In this document: one piece after another, positions 1 through 8,200 of the stretch
Layout of the letters: every line of letters begins with the position of its first letter
Numbering within the stretch: the first letter of the stretch is position 1
From: Hellea sp.
GTDB lineage: Bacteria; Pseudomonadota; Alphaproteobacteria; Caulobacterales; Maricaulaceae
Assembly: GCA_020628425.1 (NCBI GenBank)
Contig: JAHDEZ010000015.1
Location: forward strand, 1-53,236
DNA: 53,236 nucleotides
Direction of reading: 5' to 3'
Notes under the pieces: model-generated
Seen by the model: the letters and a program-made list of their open reading frames with translations, nothing else
Databases searched by the model: none
Told to the model about the DNA's origin: nothing
Translations under genes and position numbers: made by a program

Positions 1-161
1 CCAGCCGGTTCGACCCCTATCTCAAGGCCTGTCGACAGACCATGACCGACAAAGGCAAACCCTTCAAAGTCATCATCATCGCCCTCGCTAGAAAGCTCCT
101 CATAAGGCTCAACTCAATCGTCAAACGCGGACAAAAATATCAAACAAACACATCAATCTGA
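1..161 (+). CDS. IS110-family transposase, C-terminal fragment (cut by window edge)
   Basis: The third frame is open from the window edge to a TGA at 159-161 and gives 52 residues. It contains the segments RFDPYLKACRQ, KPFKVIIIALARKLL and a closing Lys/Asn/Gln-rich tail. The pattern of a basic helix ending in ARKLL followed by a 'LNxxV' stretch is how the C-terminal (IS116/IS110/IS902) domain of IS110-type transposases usually ends. The catalytic N-terminal DEDD region would lie outside the window, so integrity cannot be judged. IS110 elements use a serine/DEDD recombinase and normally lack long terminal inverted repeats, so the element border just downstream cannot be placed by eye. It sits next to two AT-rich orphan genes, which suggests an accessory spot. 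Confidence 0.7.
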   Translation, partial: SRFDPYLKACRQTMTDKGKPFKVIIIALARKLLIRLNSIVKRGQKYQTNTSI

Positions 162-163
162 AT

Positions 164-340
164 AACAGTTGCTACGGGTGTGGTATTTGTTTGGAGGGAT
201 GCGCCGTACTTGGTTTCCAACAGCGCAAGGTGGTTATTACTCAAATGAATAATCCAAACATTGATGCCGTTATATCCCATGATGCAGTATCAAAATCCGA
301 TTTTCCCGGGTTGATTAGGTTTCTTTTCCCACCTAAATAA
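164..340 (+). other. Open frame with a ferredoxin-like cysteine cluster, possible gene relic
   Basis: An open frame without a convincing start codon ends with TAA at 338-340. Around codons 170-205 it reads C-Y-G-C-G-I-C-L-E-G-C-A, which is the CxxCxxCxxxC spacing of a 4Fe-4S ferredoxin site, lacking the usual proline after the last Cys. The rest (about 45 residues, ending FLFPPK) shows no second cluster. It begins within a few bases of the transposase stop, so it may be a gene fragment truncated by the insertion sequence. Chance occurrence in a short open frame is a serious alternative. Confidence 0.25.
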
Positions 341-345
341 ATCCA

Positions 346-1023
346 ATGTTGGAAAACCTTTCATTGATGCAGCATCTCATTGAATGCGAGAATGGTCTTT
401 ATGAACTCCGAGACAAAGACTTTCTTGGGGACAGTTTTTCTAATTTTTTTTTGGGTCAAGACGAAAAGTACAAATCCATAAATGTAGAAAATGTCCGATT
501 TATGGATTGTGAGGTATTATCCGATGGGATTCTTTTGCAAAAGAGTGTCTCTTTAAAGAATGTTTTATTTTCGAATCTGCGGGTTGAGCGACTGACCTTT
601 GATAGTTCGTGTCGCTTTGATAATGTTACTCTGGAGGGGGGAAAGGGCTCAACACTTTGGCTAAATTTACCGAGAAAGGATGATCATACTTACGACAAAG
701 GCGTTGTTTTGGCACATCCAGAGCATCCGAATGGAATTTGTCTGGATGTATCAAAATATTTAGGCGATCTGACCATTAAAAATGTAAAGCCTGTCAATAT
801 TAAATTAAATGAGGAAACCCAGTATCATTGCCACTTGGATAACCTGAATGCAATAGAGCATCTGATAAATCCTGCTAACGGTATATTTAATGCTCTCAAA
901 TGGCTCTGCAAGAGTTCTTCCACCGGCTATTTCATCGGCTCTACAATTGCAAAGAATGGACGGCCTGATCCTAAGAAAGAGAAGGCTATAGAGGAACTCA
1001 GAGAACTGGGAGGGATATTGTAA
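346..1023 (+). CDS. Hypothetical protein with beta-helix-like N-terminal half
   Basis: This 225-residue protein has no recognised family, signal peptide or membrane segment. Residues about 45-100 show short alternating hydrophobic stretches (SINVENVRFMDC, SLKNVLFSNLRV, CRFDNVTLEGG) that resemble the rungs of a right-handed beta-helix or pentapeptide-like fold. The C-terminal part is charged and probably helical. Codon use is much more AT-rich than in the housekeeping genes further right, pointing to recent acquisition. No Shine-Dalgarno is obvious before the ATG at 346; the ATG at 367 is an alternative. Position beside an IS110 fragment and a second small orphan gene would suit an orphan immunity protein of a polymorphic toxin system, but that is speculation because no toxin gene is visible. 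Confidence 0.6.
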   Translation: MLENLSLMQHLIECENGLYELRDKDFLGDSFSNFFLGQDEKYKSINVENVRFMDCEVLSDGILLQKSVSLKNVLFSNLRVERLTFDSSCRFDNVTLEGGKGSTLWLNLPRKDDHTYDKGVVLAHPEHPNGICLDVSKYLGDLTIKNVKPVNIKLNEETQYHCHLDNLNAIEHLINPANGIFNALKWLCKSSSTGYFIGSTIAKNGRPDPKKEKAIEELRELGGIL

Positions 1024-1080
1024 GACACTGACAGTATCCGAGTTTTACAAAGTACGTTGCATTAATCTATATTGGTAGAA

Positions 1081-1185
1081 TGCATGAAGCACAGCGCAAT
1101 GCACCAAGCGTTTCAACCAATCCTCTCCATCCAATAGCGCATGGTGCGTTGCAGGGCACCATTGTCATGGCGCCACCTTCATGCA
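1081..1185. repeat. Nested imperfect inverted repeat between two orphan genes
   Basis: The outer arms TGCATGAAG (1081-1089) and CTTCATGCA (1177-1185) are perfect reverse complements. Inside them GCAATGCACCAAGCG (1096-1110) pairs with CGCATGGTGCGTTGC (1138-1152) at 13 of 15 positions. The 292-base gap between the two hypothetical genes has no other recognisable content. It could be a remnant of a small mobile element (MITE-like), a structured RNA or a weak terminator for the gene ending at 1023. No run of T follows, which argues against a standard intrinsic terminator. Confidence 0.45.
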
Positions 1186-1315
1186 CCTTACGAACTTGGT
1201 GTAACTGGGGATCCGGTGTACTTGGTGCCCAATAATTGTCAGATAAATGTGGCGGAATATGAGGCGGTTGGGTTTTGAAAGATAGAATTAAGCAGATTGA
1301 CGGGCTTTTGAAAAT

Positions 1316-1555
1316 ATGGACAAAGTAGATATTTTACATCTGTTCAACCATCAGGACGAACCTTTACGCATATGGATCGAGCCTTATGGAATAGAATATT
1401 GGCTTAAACCTGCGGAAAGCATGGATATTCCCTGTCATGGCAGTTCAAAAATGATAGAAATATCGGTTGAATTTGGCACGTTGGTCATATGGGAAAGTAA
1501 GGGCGCAATTTTCGATTTTGAAAACATTGTCAGAAAAATAAAACCTGGTAAATAG
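1316..1555 (+). CDS. Small hypothetical protein, predicted beta-rich
   Basis: Seventy-nine residues with no signal peptide. The pattern 'LRIWIEPYGIEYWLKPAESMDI' followed by short beta strands (MIEISVEF, TLVIWES) resembles small cytosolic beta-sandwich orphans often seen in variable regions and near contact-dependent or polymorphic toxins; I cannot name the family with certainty. Like its neighbour at 346-1023 it is AT-rich. No good ribosome-binding site precedes the ATG. Its stop lies 15 bases from the stop of the convergent SH3 gene. Confidence 0.55.
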   Translation: MDKVDILHLFNHQDEPLRIWIEPYGIEYWLKPAESMDIPCHGSSKMIEISVEFGTLVIWESKGAIFDFENIVRKIKPGK

Positions 1556-1569
1556 ACGGGATTATCCCC

Positions 1570-2163
1570 CTACAAAACCTGAGCGCCCCAGAGATAGCGG
1601 CGCGGGACCCAGCCTTTATAGCCGGCGGAACTTGTGACGCGGCACCAGCCGGTCTCAATACATTCCCCGAGCTGCAGCAGAACATTGGCGTCGGCGACGG
1701 CCGATAGGTTGGCGTCATCGGTCGGGCGGATGCGCAGCTCCACTTCGCGGGTTGTCAACACCATGCGAATGCCGGACAGGGCGACACGGCGCACCCAGGC
1801 TTCGTCGCCGGATGGGTCGCGGACTTTGCGCCAGTCTTTGGTCTCGGCCACCACAATCATTGGCAGGCCCTTGCGGCGATATTGCCAGAGCACATTATGG
1901 GCCGTACTTGGCCCCTGACGGCCATTAACCTGTCCATATTTCAGCGACACAAATCGCGGTACAGGCAATCCCGACGGGGAGTTTTCGGCGGAGACCCGGT
2001 AAAAACTGTCACTATTTGGCGCGGGGATATCTTCGACAACGACCTGACGCGCAGGCGTGTCTATGGCTCTATTGTCCTGATTTGAAACTTGACCATAGCA
2101 CGGCGCAGAGACGCCAATGGCGCTTATGCTGATAATAAATGCTTTGGTGATATTGATCGACAA
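1570..2163 (-). CDS. Secreted SH3-domain protein
   Basis: This 197-residue protein starts with a signal peptide (hydrophobic stretch about residues 7-22, ending near CYGQ). The mature part holds two bacterial SH3-like repeats. The first, around residues 68-125, begins PRFVSLKYGQVNGRQGPS and contains WRKVRDPSGDEAWV. The second, around residues 135-195, contains VELRIRPTDDANL and ends GWCRVTSSAGYKGWVPRRY. Such tandem SH3_3/SH3_4 domains are common in alphaproteobacterial periplasmic proteins and are thought to bind peptidoglycan or proteins. There is no enzyme domain. It is transcribed away from the dehydrogenase at 2315. Confidence 0.85.
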   Translation of the reverse strand: MSINITKAFIISISAIGVSAPCYGQVSNQDNRAIDTPARQVVVEDIPAPNSDSFYRVSAENSPSGLPVPRFVSLKYGQVNGRQGPSTAHNVLWQYRRKGLPMIVVAETKDWRKVRDPSGDEAWVRRVALSGIRMVLTTREVELRIRPTDDANLSAVADANVLLQLGECIETGWCRVTSSAGYKGWVPRRYLWGAQVL

Positions 2164-2314
2164 AATCGCCTCGAAAGATAGTGGCCCGTTATCTCAATCT
2201 ATTGCGGAAACAAGGTAAACCATTTCTTACTTTGGACTGTAAAGAGATCAAATCTTTGGCATTTGTCGAAAATTACGCTTGAATTATCCGGCTGAAAGGC
2301 TTTTTGTGGCAGTT

Positions 2315-3322
2315 ATGAAAAAATCCGAGAATCCGCGCGTAGTTGTGACCCGCAAATTGCCCTCTTATATCGAAGGCCGTCTCGCGGACTTGTTTGATAG
2401 TCAACTCAACGCCAATGATATTGCCATGAGCGCCGAAGCCCTGAAAGCGGCTGTGGCTGATTGTGATGTCCTCGTGCCGACAGTGACCGATCGCATTGAT
2501 GCTGATATCATTGCGGCAGCGGGGCCAAAGCTGCGCCTGATTGCCAATTACGGGGCAGGCACCGACCATATTGACGTGGCGGCCGCCCATGCCAAAGGCA
2601 TTATTGTCACCAATACGCCTGGGGTTCTGACCGAAGACACGGCGGATTTTACGATGGCGTTGATACTCGCCGTGCCGCGGCGTCTGGTGGAAGGCGACCG
2701 GCTGACCCGTGCTGGAGGTTTCAAGGGCTGGACGCCGACGGGGCTCAGAGGACACCGAGTGCGCGGCAAGAAGCTGGGTATTGTCGGCATGGGCCGCATC
2801 GGACAGGCCGTGGCCCGCCGCGCCTCTGCTTTTGGATTATCGGTACACTATCATAACCGCCGGCCTCTACCGGCCCCTATTGAACAGGAATTATCGGCCA
2901 CCTATTGGGGCGAGTTGGATGCCATGCTCGAAGCGGTGGATATTGTATCCATAAATTGCCCGAGCACGCCGGACACCTATCATTTGATCAATGCGGAGCG
3001 CCTGTCGCGTATGTCGCCCGAGAGCTATATTGTGAACACGTCCCGTGGCGATGTCATCGATGAGGCGGCACTCGCGGACGCACTTGCAGAAGGACGTATT
3101 GGCGGGGCCGGACTTGATGTTTATGAGCATGCGCCCAAAGTCCATCCCGGGCTGCTGGGCCTGCATAATGTTATTCTGGCGCCCCATATGGGCTCTTCGA
3201 CCCATGAATCGCGCCGGGAGATGGGGGAGAAAGTGTTGATCAATATTCGGGCCTGGATGGATCATCACAAAGTGCCAGACCGAGTTTTGCCGCCGGGATC
3301 CACATTTTCCAAAGCCTCATAA
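2315..3322 (+). CDS. D-2-hydroxyacid dehydrogenase (glyoxylate/hydroxypyruvate reductase type)
   Basis: A cytosolic NAD(P)H-dependent D-isomer-specific 2-hydroxyacid dehydrogenase of about 335 residues, normal for the family. The N-terminal catalytic domain opens PRVVVTRKLP. The nucleotide-binding domain has the Rossmann fingerprint VGMGRIGQAVA. The catalytic set is visible as Arg in NTSRGDVIDE, Glu in DVYEHAP and His in LAPHMGSSTHESR. These features point to glyoxylate, hydroxypyruvate or glycerate as substrate; the exact one cannot be read. An in-frame GTG at 2306 sits six bases after AAAGG (2295-2299) and is an alternative start; a TTG at 2279 is less likely. The MBL lipoprotein gene follows after 10 bases, so the two are probably co-transcribed. 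Confidence 0.88.
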   Translation: MKKSENPRVVVTRKLPSYIEGRLADLFDSQLNANDIAMSAEALKAAVADCDVLVPTVTDRIDADIIAAAGPKLRLIANYGAGTDHIDVAAAHAKGIIVTNTPGVLTEDTADFTMALILAVPRRLVEGDRLTRAGGFKGWTPTGLRGHRVRGKKLGIVGMGRIGQAVARRASAFGLSVHYHNRRPLPAPIEQELSATYWGELDAMLEAVDIVSINCPSTPDTYHLINAERLSRMSPESYIVNTSRGDVIDEAALADALAEGRIGGAGLDVYEHAPKVHPGLLGLHNVILAPHMGSSTHESRREMGEKVLINIRAWMDHHKVPDRVLPPGSTFSKAS

Positions 3323-3332
3323 GGAGAGAGCT

Positions 3333-4316
3333 ATGAGAAACATATTATTACTGAGCGCCGCACTGCTGGCGGCCTGTTCGTCCGGCGATGCAGACGTCAA
3401 AGAAGAGGTAGAGACAAAAGTCGAAACCAAAATCGTTCAAAAGGCGCCTGAAAAGCCTGAGAAACCTGCGCCGCAAACCGCAGAAGAACAGCCGGAATAT
3501 AAGCTTGAGCGCACAGATCTGGGCCAGGGCGTCTATATGTTGGCGGGGCGCGGTGGTAATATCGGTGTCTCGACGGGTGATGACGGGGTATTCGTTATTG
3601 ACGATCAGTTCGCCAATTTGGCCCCGGCCATCATCAAGGAAATTAATTCACTCAGTGACGGCCCTATCCGCTTTGTCGCCAACACACATTATCACGGCGA
3701 TCATACGGGCGGTAATCAGGCCATGCGCGAAGTGGGTGCCTCTGTTGTGGCCCATGATAATGTCCATGCCCGCATGAGCACAGACCAGGAAAACAAGTTC
3801 TGGGGCCGTACGACCCCGGCCACGGATGCAGCGGCCTGGCCGACGATTACGTTTTCGGACACAATGACATTTTATTTCAACGGTCAGACCATTGATGTCA
3901 TTCATGTCCCCACCGCCCATACAGACGGTGATGCCATCATCTATTTCCGCGAAGCCAATGTTCTGCATATGGGTGATAATTTCTTTAATGGCATGTTCCC
4001 CTATGTGGATGTGGACGGAGGCGGCTCCGTTGCCGGTATGATCGCGGCGCTTTCCAAGGGGCTGGAGGTCGGCAATGCCGATACGAAAATCATTCCAGGG
4101 CACGGCCCGCTCAGCACGCCGAATGATATGCGACAGACCCGCGATATTCTCGCAGAAATAGAAAATCGTGTGAAATCTCGTATTGATGCAGGGGAATCCC
4201 TGGAAACTATCTTGAATGGGAAAATTTTATCGGATTATTCCGCACTCAACAGTTTTATCAACGAAGATAATATGGTAAGGATTACGTTCCGATCATTGAC
4301 GGGGCGTCTTGAGTAA
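3333..4316 (+). CDS. MBL-fold metallo-hydrolase lipoprotein
   Basis: A 327-residue metallo-beta-lactamase-fold hydrolase targeted to the envelope. The N-terminus MRNILLLSAALLAAC has a lipobox with the lipidated Cys at residue 15, followed by a Lys/Glu/Pro-rich linker to about residue 55. The zinc motif H-x-H-x-D-H is THYHGDHTGG (His119, His121, Asp123, His124). Later ligands are in VPTAHTDGDA, LHMGDNFF and IPGHGP. The sequence resembles the QuiP/subclass B3-like and SoxH-like periplasmic hydrolases. Substrate is unknown, and antibiotic hydrolysis should not be assumed. A strong AAGGAGAG ribosome-binding site precedes the ATG. A perfect terminator lies downstream at 4401. Confidence 0.85.
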   Translation: MRNILLLSAALLAACSSGDADVKEEVETKVETKIVQKAPEKPEKPAPQTAEEQPEYKLERTDLGQGVYMLAGRGGNIGVSTGDDGVFVIDDQFANLAPAIIKEINSLSDGPIRFVANTHYHGDHTGGNQAMREVGASVVAHDNVHARMSTDQENKFWGRTTPATDAAAWPTITFSDTMTFYFNGQTIDVIHVPTAHTDGDAIIYFREANVLHMGDNFFNGMFPYVDVDGGGSVAGMIAALSKGLEVGNADTKIIPGHGPLSTPNDMRQTRDILAEIENRVKSRIDAGESLETILNGKILSDYSALNSFINEDNMVRITFRSLTGRLE

Positions 4317-4400
4317 ATTAGGACACCACTGAATTTGACGGGGCGCGTGACGATCGGGCATAGTTCCCCCAATTGGCTAAATCCGAACGTCACACGATGG

Positions 4401-4434
4401 CCCCCGCCTGCTAGTCAGGCGGGGGTTATTTTTT
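4401..4434 (+). terminator. Rho-independent terminator after MBL lipoprotein gene
   Basis: A perfect 10-bp stem CCCCCGCCTG (4401-4410) and CAGGCGGGGG (4416-4425) with loop CTAGT is followed by TTATTTTTT. It ends transcription of the dehydrogenase-hydrolase pair. Confidence 0.92.
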
Positions 4435-4524
4435 GGGGCAGACTGTAAATTCTCTTCCCGCTGCAGGGGCAGCGACTCGCTATAGGGTTAATTTTATCTT
4501 AATCTTATGGCAAAGGAGAATGGT

Positions 4525-4971
4525 ATGCGTTTCACTTCGATTGTACTGGGCATCAGCCTGTCACTCTTTGCGACTTCTGCGCAGGCAGGATCCTGTACGG
4601 ATACAGCCCATTGCTACACTTATGAAAACGGTGTGCATGTCTTGCGGGGCAATCATTCGGCGCCTGTGTCGCAACAGGCTCTGGCCTTTCAGCAACAACA
4701 GGCCAAACTGGCGCAAAAGGCGAAAGAGCTGGAGGCGGTCAACCGGTTAAACGCCTCTATTCAGGCACAAAATGCGGAAATCGCTGCTTTGCGAACACAA
4801 GTCAGCCAAGCGCAGGCGCAGCGCACACAACGTGCTCGCCGTCGGACATATTATGGTAATCCGGCCTTTTTCGGGTCCAATGGATTTATCGGAAACCGTT
4901 TCTTTGGTGGGGGTACGGTGCAATTACCGCGAAGCCGTCCGCGCCGCCCGACTCACCGGCCTTATAAATAG
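4525..4971 (+). CDS. Small secreted coiled-coil protein with N-terminal Cys pair
   Basis: The start at 4525 is chosen because CAAAGGAG (4511-4518) lies at the right distance; an upstream ATG at 4507 would put a non-signal stretch before the signal peptide. The 148-residue product has a signal peptide cleaved near SAQAG (residues 18-22), then a two-Cys motif (Cys24, Cys30), a Gln/Ala-rich coiled coil (about 50-102), and a basic Gly/Phe/Arg tail ending RPRRPTHRPYK. It resembles the mature N-termini of the secreted proteins at 45755, 46405 and 49285. Function is unknown; a periplasmic structural or surface protein is plausible. Confidence 0.7.
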   Translation: MRFTSIVLGISLSLFATSAQAGSCTDTAHCYTYENGVHVLRGNHSAPVSQQALAFQQQQAKLAQKAKELEAVNRLNASIQAQNAEIAALRTQVSQAQAQRTQRARRRTYYGNPAFFGSNGFIGNRFFGGGTVQLPRSRPRRPTHRPYK

Positions 4972-4992
4972 CCAAAAAAGACTGTGGACGAA

Positions 4993-5026
4993 AAAGGCCC
5001 CGGATTGCGTTCCGAGGCCTTTGTTT
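4993..5026. terminator. Bidirectional terminator between convergent genes
   Basis: AAAGGCCCCGGA (4993-5004) pairs with TCCGAGGCCTTT (5011-5022) with one mismatch and a 6-base loop. A T-rich run follows on the plus side and the A-run at 4991-4995 supplies T residues on the minus side, so it can serve both convergent genes. Confidence 0.85.
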
Positions 5027-5046
5027 TATAAGTGTTGATGAGACTG

Positions 5047-5922
5047 TTAGCGGTTTCTACCCTGAGTTTGGCCCTGGCCTTGCTTGCCTCGAGCTTCATT
5101 GGTGCGGTCAACAATGACCTGATACCAGCCGCGCTTTTTACCTTTACCGCGGGCCGTTGAGATATCCCGGCCCTCGCGCAGATCTCCGCGCTCAGCACCA
5201 TTGTCACCGGCCATACCGTCACGACGGCGATCCCGGTCCTGACGAAACTCTTCTGAACGCCCGCCTTGACCGCCTTGGCCATAATTTTGAGCTTCAGCCG
5301 CCCGGGCGCGCGCCTCTTCCGCCCGGCGTTCAGCCGCTTCACGGGCTTCACGGGCCCGTTCATTGGCATGTTCCGCATCGCGTCTTGCCCGTTCCGCCCG
5401 GTCCTTGGCATCGCGGTCATTGCGTTCGCGGGCTTCGCGCGCCTTGTCCTCAGCGTTTCGGCGGGCTTCCTCAGCGCGCATACGTGCTTCCTGAGCGCGT
5501 TCATTGGCGCGGTTCTGGGCTTCAGCGGCACGGTCCGCGGCTTCCCGGCGGGCGTCTTCAGCGCGTTCCTGGGCTTCCAGCGCGCGTTCGCGAGCGTCTT
5601 CGGCCTGTTCACGGGCACGTTCATTGGCGTTCTCACGGGCTTCGGCTGCGCGCTCATTGGCTTCACGGCGGGCCTCTTCGGCACGTTCTTGCGCTTCCAG
5701 AGATCGTTCGCGGGCATCCTCAGCGCGTGACTGGGCTTCTTCGGCGCGGGCGCGGGCCTGCTCAGCACGCTCTTTACCTCTGACGCGGTCTGTCTGTTCC
5801 CAACGGTCGGCATTTTTGTTTTTGCCTTTACCTTTGCCACCGGGCGGGTCGGCATAGGCGGAGCCTGCTGTAATCATTAAGGCAGTGCCGACGAGTAATT
5901 TTGTCAATCGAAGTTTGGACAT
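5047..5922 (-). CDS. Secreted Ala/Glu/Arg-rich coiled-coil protein
   Basis: The start at 5922 has a strong AAAGGAGGA site upstream; a longer frame to 5967 would precede the signal peptide. The 291-residue product has a signal peptide (cleavage near SAYA-DPP, residue 24), a Gly/Lys linker, then a very long charged helix (residues 50-212) made of RAEEARR-like repeats with almost no hydrophobic positions. It ends with a conserved-looking basic tail containing GKGKKRGWYQVIVDRTNEARG. Residues 68-107 and 108-147 are a tandem 40-residue duplication. Function is unknown; a single alpha-helix or coiled-coil spacer in the periplasm is the simplest reading. Long antisense frames across it are composition artefacts. 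Confidence 0.75.
   Translation of the reverse strand: MSKLRLTKLLVGTALMITAGSAYADPPGGKGKGKNKNADRWEQTDRVRGKERAEQARARAEEAQSRAEDARERSLEAQERAEEARREANERAAEARENANERAREQAEDARERALEAQERAEDARREAADRAAEAQNRANERAQEARMRAEEARRNAEDKAREARERNDRDAKDRAERARRDAEHANERAREAREAAERRAEEARARAAEAQNYGQGGQGGRSEEFRQDRDRRRDGMAGDNGAERGDLREGRDISTARGKGKKRGWYQVIVDRTNEARGKQGQGQTQGRNR
5482..5721 (-). repeat. Two tandem 120-bp units coding a 40-residue repeat
   Basis: Unit 1 (5602-5721) and unit 2 (5482-5601) encode EDARER(S/A)LEAQERAE(E/D)ARREA and continue in register for 40 residues. The DNA is also similar, for example CGTTCGCG(A/G)GC at the same offset. This is an internal duplication within the coiled-coil gene. Confidence 0.75.
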
Positions 5923-6032
5923 TCTAAATCCTCCTTTTTCAATTGGGGCTATGTCAATAACAGGCAAATCATAGCCCGGACGGCCCTGAACCGAGGGTGA
6001 ATGTTCACAAAAATAGCAGTTAGTTCAATAAG

Positions 6033-7154
6033 TTATGAAGTTTTGGCGGATCTGAGCTCGGCAGCTTTTTCTTCGACGCGGGCAATGATGTCGGCGATCA
6101 TATCGTCATTATTGGTTTTCCCGGTCTTTTGCCCGGCGGCATACATCATGCCATAGCCGGCTGAGCCACCTGTGAAACCAACATCCGTAAAGGCCGCTTC
6201 CCCCGGGCCGTTCACAACGCATCCAATAATAGACAGCGAAATCGGCTCGGAAATATGCGCCAGTTTCTCTTCAAGGGTTTGGACGGTTTTAATCACGTCA
6301 AATCCCTGCCGGGCGCAGGATGGGCAAGAGATAATATTCACACCGCGCGTGCGCAGGCCCAGTGATTTTAGCATGTCAAAACCAACTTTGACCTCTTCGA
6401 CAGGATCCGCTGATAATGAAACTCGAATTGTGTCGCCTATTCCCGCCCACAATAGATTGCCCATGCCGATAGAGGATTTCACCGTGCCGATACGGGTGCC
6501 GCCGGCCTCGGTAACCCCAAGGTGAAGTGGCGCGTCTGTCGCTTCGGCCAATTGGTGATAGGCGGCGACTGTGAGGAATACGTCCGAAGCTTTGACGCTG
6601 ATTTTGTAGTCCTGAAAGTTTTCCTCCTCCAGCATGCGGGCATGCATGAGGGCGCTCTCCACCATGGCTTCAGGGCAGGGCTCGCCGTATTTTTCCAATA
6701 ATTCTCTTTCCAGTGACCCGCCATTCACACCTATGCGAATAGAACACCCATTGGCACGGGCCGCGGCGACGACTTCGCGGACCCGGTCCTGTCCGCCAAT
6801 ATTGCCCGGATTAATGCGCAGGCAGGCCGCCCCGTTTTCGGCGGCTTCGATCCCGCGTTTATAATGGAAATGAATATCGGCGACGATAGGCACCTGAATT
6901 TCTTTGACAATGTCACTCAGGGCTGCGCTGCTTTCGGGGTCAGGACAGGATATTCTAACGATGTCCGCACCGGCAGCCTCCATTTCGCGCACCTGGCGTA
7001 TGGTAGCGGCAACATCATGGGTCACCGTATTGGTCATGGTTTGAACGGCGATTGGCGCATCACCGCCCACAGGGACTTTGCCCACCATTATCTGGCGACT
7101 CTTGCGACGCTCAATGGTGCGCCAGGGTCGGATTTGTTCAATAGATTGAGCCAT
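6033..7154 (-). CDS. ispG: 4-hydroxy-3-methylbut-2-en-1-yl diphosphate synthase (flavodoxin)
   Basis: IspG (GcpE) converts MEcPP to HMBPP in the cytosolic MEP pathway for isoprenoids, using a 4Fe-4S cluster. The 373-residue product has the N-terminal TIM barrel ([36 protein letters not shown]). The C-terminal cluster domain has Cys277 and Cys280 in [10 protein letters not shown] and Cys312 with Glu319 in [10 protein letters not shown], matching the ligands of the E. coli enzyme. The ATG at 7154 is preferred, with AAGG nine bases upstream; the longer frame needs a TTG. It follows the RodZ-like gene in the same direction, the rodZ-ispG order seen in many proteobacteria. Confidence 0.97.
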   Translation of the reverse strand: MAQSIEQIRPWRTIERRKSRQIMVGKVPVGGDAPIAVQTMTNTVTHDVAATIRQVREMEAAGADIVRISCPDPESSAALSDIVKEIQVPIVADIHFHYKRGIEAAENGAACLRINPGNIGGQDRVREVVAAARANGCSIRIGVNGGSLERELLEKYGEPCPEAMVESALMHARMLEEENFQDYKISVKASDVFLTVAAYHQLAEATDAPLHLGVTEAGGTRIGTVKSSIGMGNLLWAGIGDTIRVSLSADPVEEVKVGFDMLKSLGLRTRGVNIISCPSCARQGFDVIKTVQTLEEKLAHISEPISLSIIGCVVNGPGEAAFTDVGFTGGSAGYGMMYAAGQKTGKTNNDDMIADIIARVEEKAAELRSAKTS

Positions 7155-7231
7155 TGCCGGGCCTTGCCACAAATTTAAGTCAGAAAAAAGACGAATTCTT
7201 GTCTCAGTTGGATGGGGCGTGCCAACAAATG

Positions 7232-8053
7232 CTATTCTGCTTTGAGGTCTGCTTGTGCCGTTCCGCCAGCCGTTCCGCCCATTTTACCGCTATAAAGTTC
7301 CCGGGCTTTCTCAGTCATAAACTGCGGGTGAACGCTTGGCATGGGTATATCTGAAACTGGAACGCCCTTTGGACCCAGTTGACCTAACAGGTCTTCACCC
7401 AGATAGATTTCCAATGCCCCTGAATCCCGGGCTGTGATGGTAACGCCGGCGTCCTGATCGGCGCTCCAGCTTTCTCCTGCCACAAGAACTCGGCGGATAA
7501 TGGTTTTACCGCTTTTGTCCTTGATCTCTACCATAGACGGGGCAGTGGCTTTTATGAGCATCCGGTTGGGGCCCACAATACTTGGCTCACTGGCTTCGAG
7601 CGTTGTTTTGGCGAAGAGATTGGATGGAGCTGCTTCTGATGAATGCGCGTCCACTTTAATGAAATAAAAGGCGCCCAAAACGCCGAAGCTGGCTATTAAA
7701 CCCGTGGCTGCGATAATGCCTTTTGGTAAGCGGAGTTGTCGGCGCGGCACAAAATGCGGACGGTCCCGCATGCCCAGATTTTCGGGCACTTCGCTGTCAT
7801 GTTTGAAATCTTCAACGGCTTTAACCGGATCCAGTCCAACCAGTCCCGCATAGGCGCGGACATAGCCCAAAACATAGCCAATAGGCGGCAGGGCATCCCG
7901 ATCGAGGGCTTCGATGGCTTCGATAAAACTGGCTTGTATTTTTAGCTCACGAGCAACACAAGCAGGCGACATGGTCAGGTCCTTACGGGCTTGCTCAAGC
8001 TTTTGGCCAATATGCGGCCGGAAATCCTCCAGATCGAAAGTCATCTGTTCCAT
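7232..8053 (-). CDS. RodZ-like membrane protein with HTH and DUF4115 domains
   Basis: This 273-residue bitopic protein has the RodZ plan. A cytosolic Xre-like helix-turn-helix (about residues 10-85) contains [21 protein letters not shown] and [18 protein letters not shown] basic juxtamembrane stretch ([10 protein letters not shown]) precedes one membrane helix (about 112-132). The periplasmic DUF4115 domain (about 160-235) contains [19 protein letters not shown]. RodZ links MreB to the cell-wall elongation machinery, and short HTH/DUF4115 proteins are its usual alphaproteobacterial form. Location directly upstream of ispG supports this. Whether it acts in cell shape here is inferred. Confidence 0.85.
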   Translation of the reverse strand: MEQMTFDLEDFRPHIGQKLEQARKDLTMSPACVARELKIQASFIEAIEALDRDALPPIGYVLGYVRAYAGLVGLDPVKAVEDFKHDSEVPENLGMRDRPHFVPRRQLRLPKGIIAATGLIASFGVLGAFYFIKVDAHSSEAAPSNLFAKTTLEASEPSIVGPNRMLIKATAPSMVEIKDKSGKTIIRRVLVAGESWSADQDAGVTITARDSGALEIYLGEDLLGQLGPKGVPVSDIPMPSVHPQFMTEKARELYSGKMGGTAGGTAQADLKAE

Positions 8054-8200
8054 ATGTGGTTAAAGTGGGGCTGCCACTCCTATAAATGAAAATTTGTTTC
8101 TATTTCAACTCTTTAAACAAAATAGTCTTAATAAATATTAACCATAGCTGAAGGGTGGAGTTAAACACACACTATAATTGAAGTTTGATTGGAGTTTCCC
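8054..8200. promoter_or_regulatory. AT-rich intergenic region upstream of the RodZ-like gene
   Basis: These 147 bases separate the RodZ-like gene from the small membrane frame at 8201. They are markedly AT-rich (AATAAATATTAACC, CTTTAAACAAAATAG) and presumably hold the minus-strand promoter for the RodZ-like/ispG operon. I cannot assign the -35 and -10 boxes with confidence and see no repeat or RNA gene. Confidence 0.35.

Noticed and set aside
3333-4316. Antibiotic-degrading beta-lactamase
   Set aside because: The zinc motif only shows the metallo-beta-lactamase fold; the family includes many unrelated hydrolases and no resistance context is seen.
5157-5855. Long plus- and minus-strand frames overlapping the coiled-coil gene
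   Set aside because: They are shadows caused by the repetitive, GC-rich Ala/Glu/Arg coding sequence; the minus-strand gene ending at 5047 has the signal peptide and ribosome-binding site.
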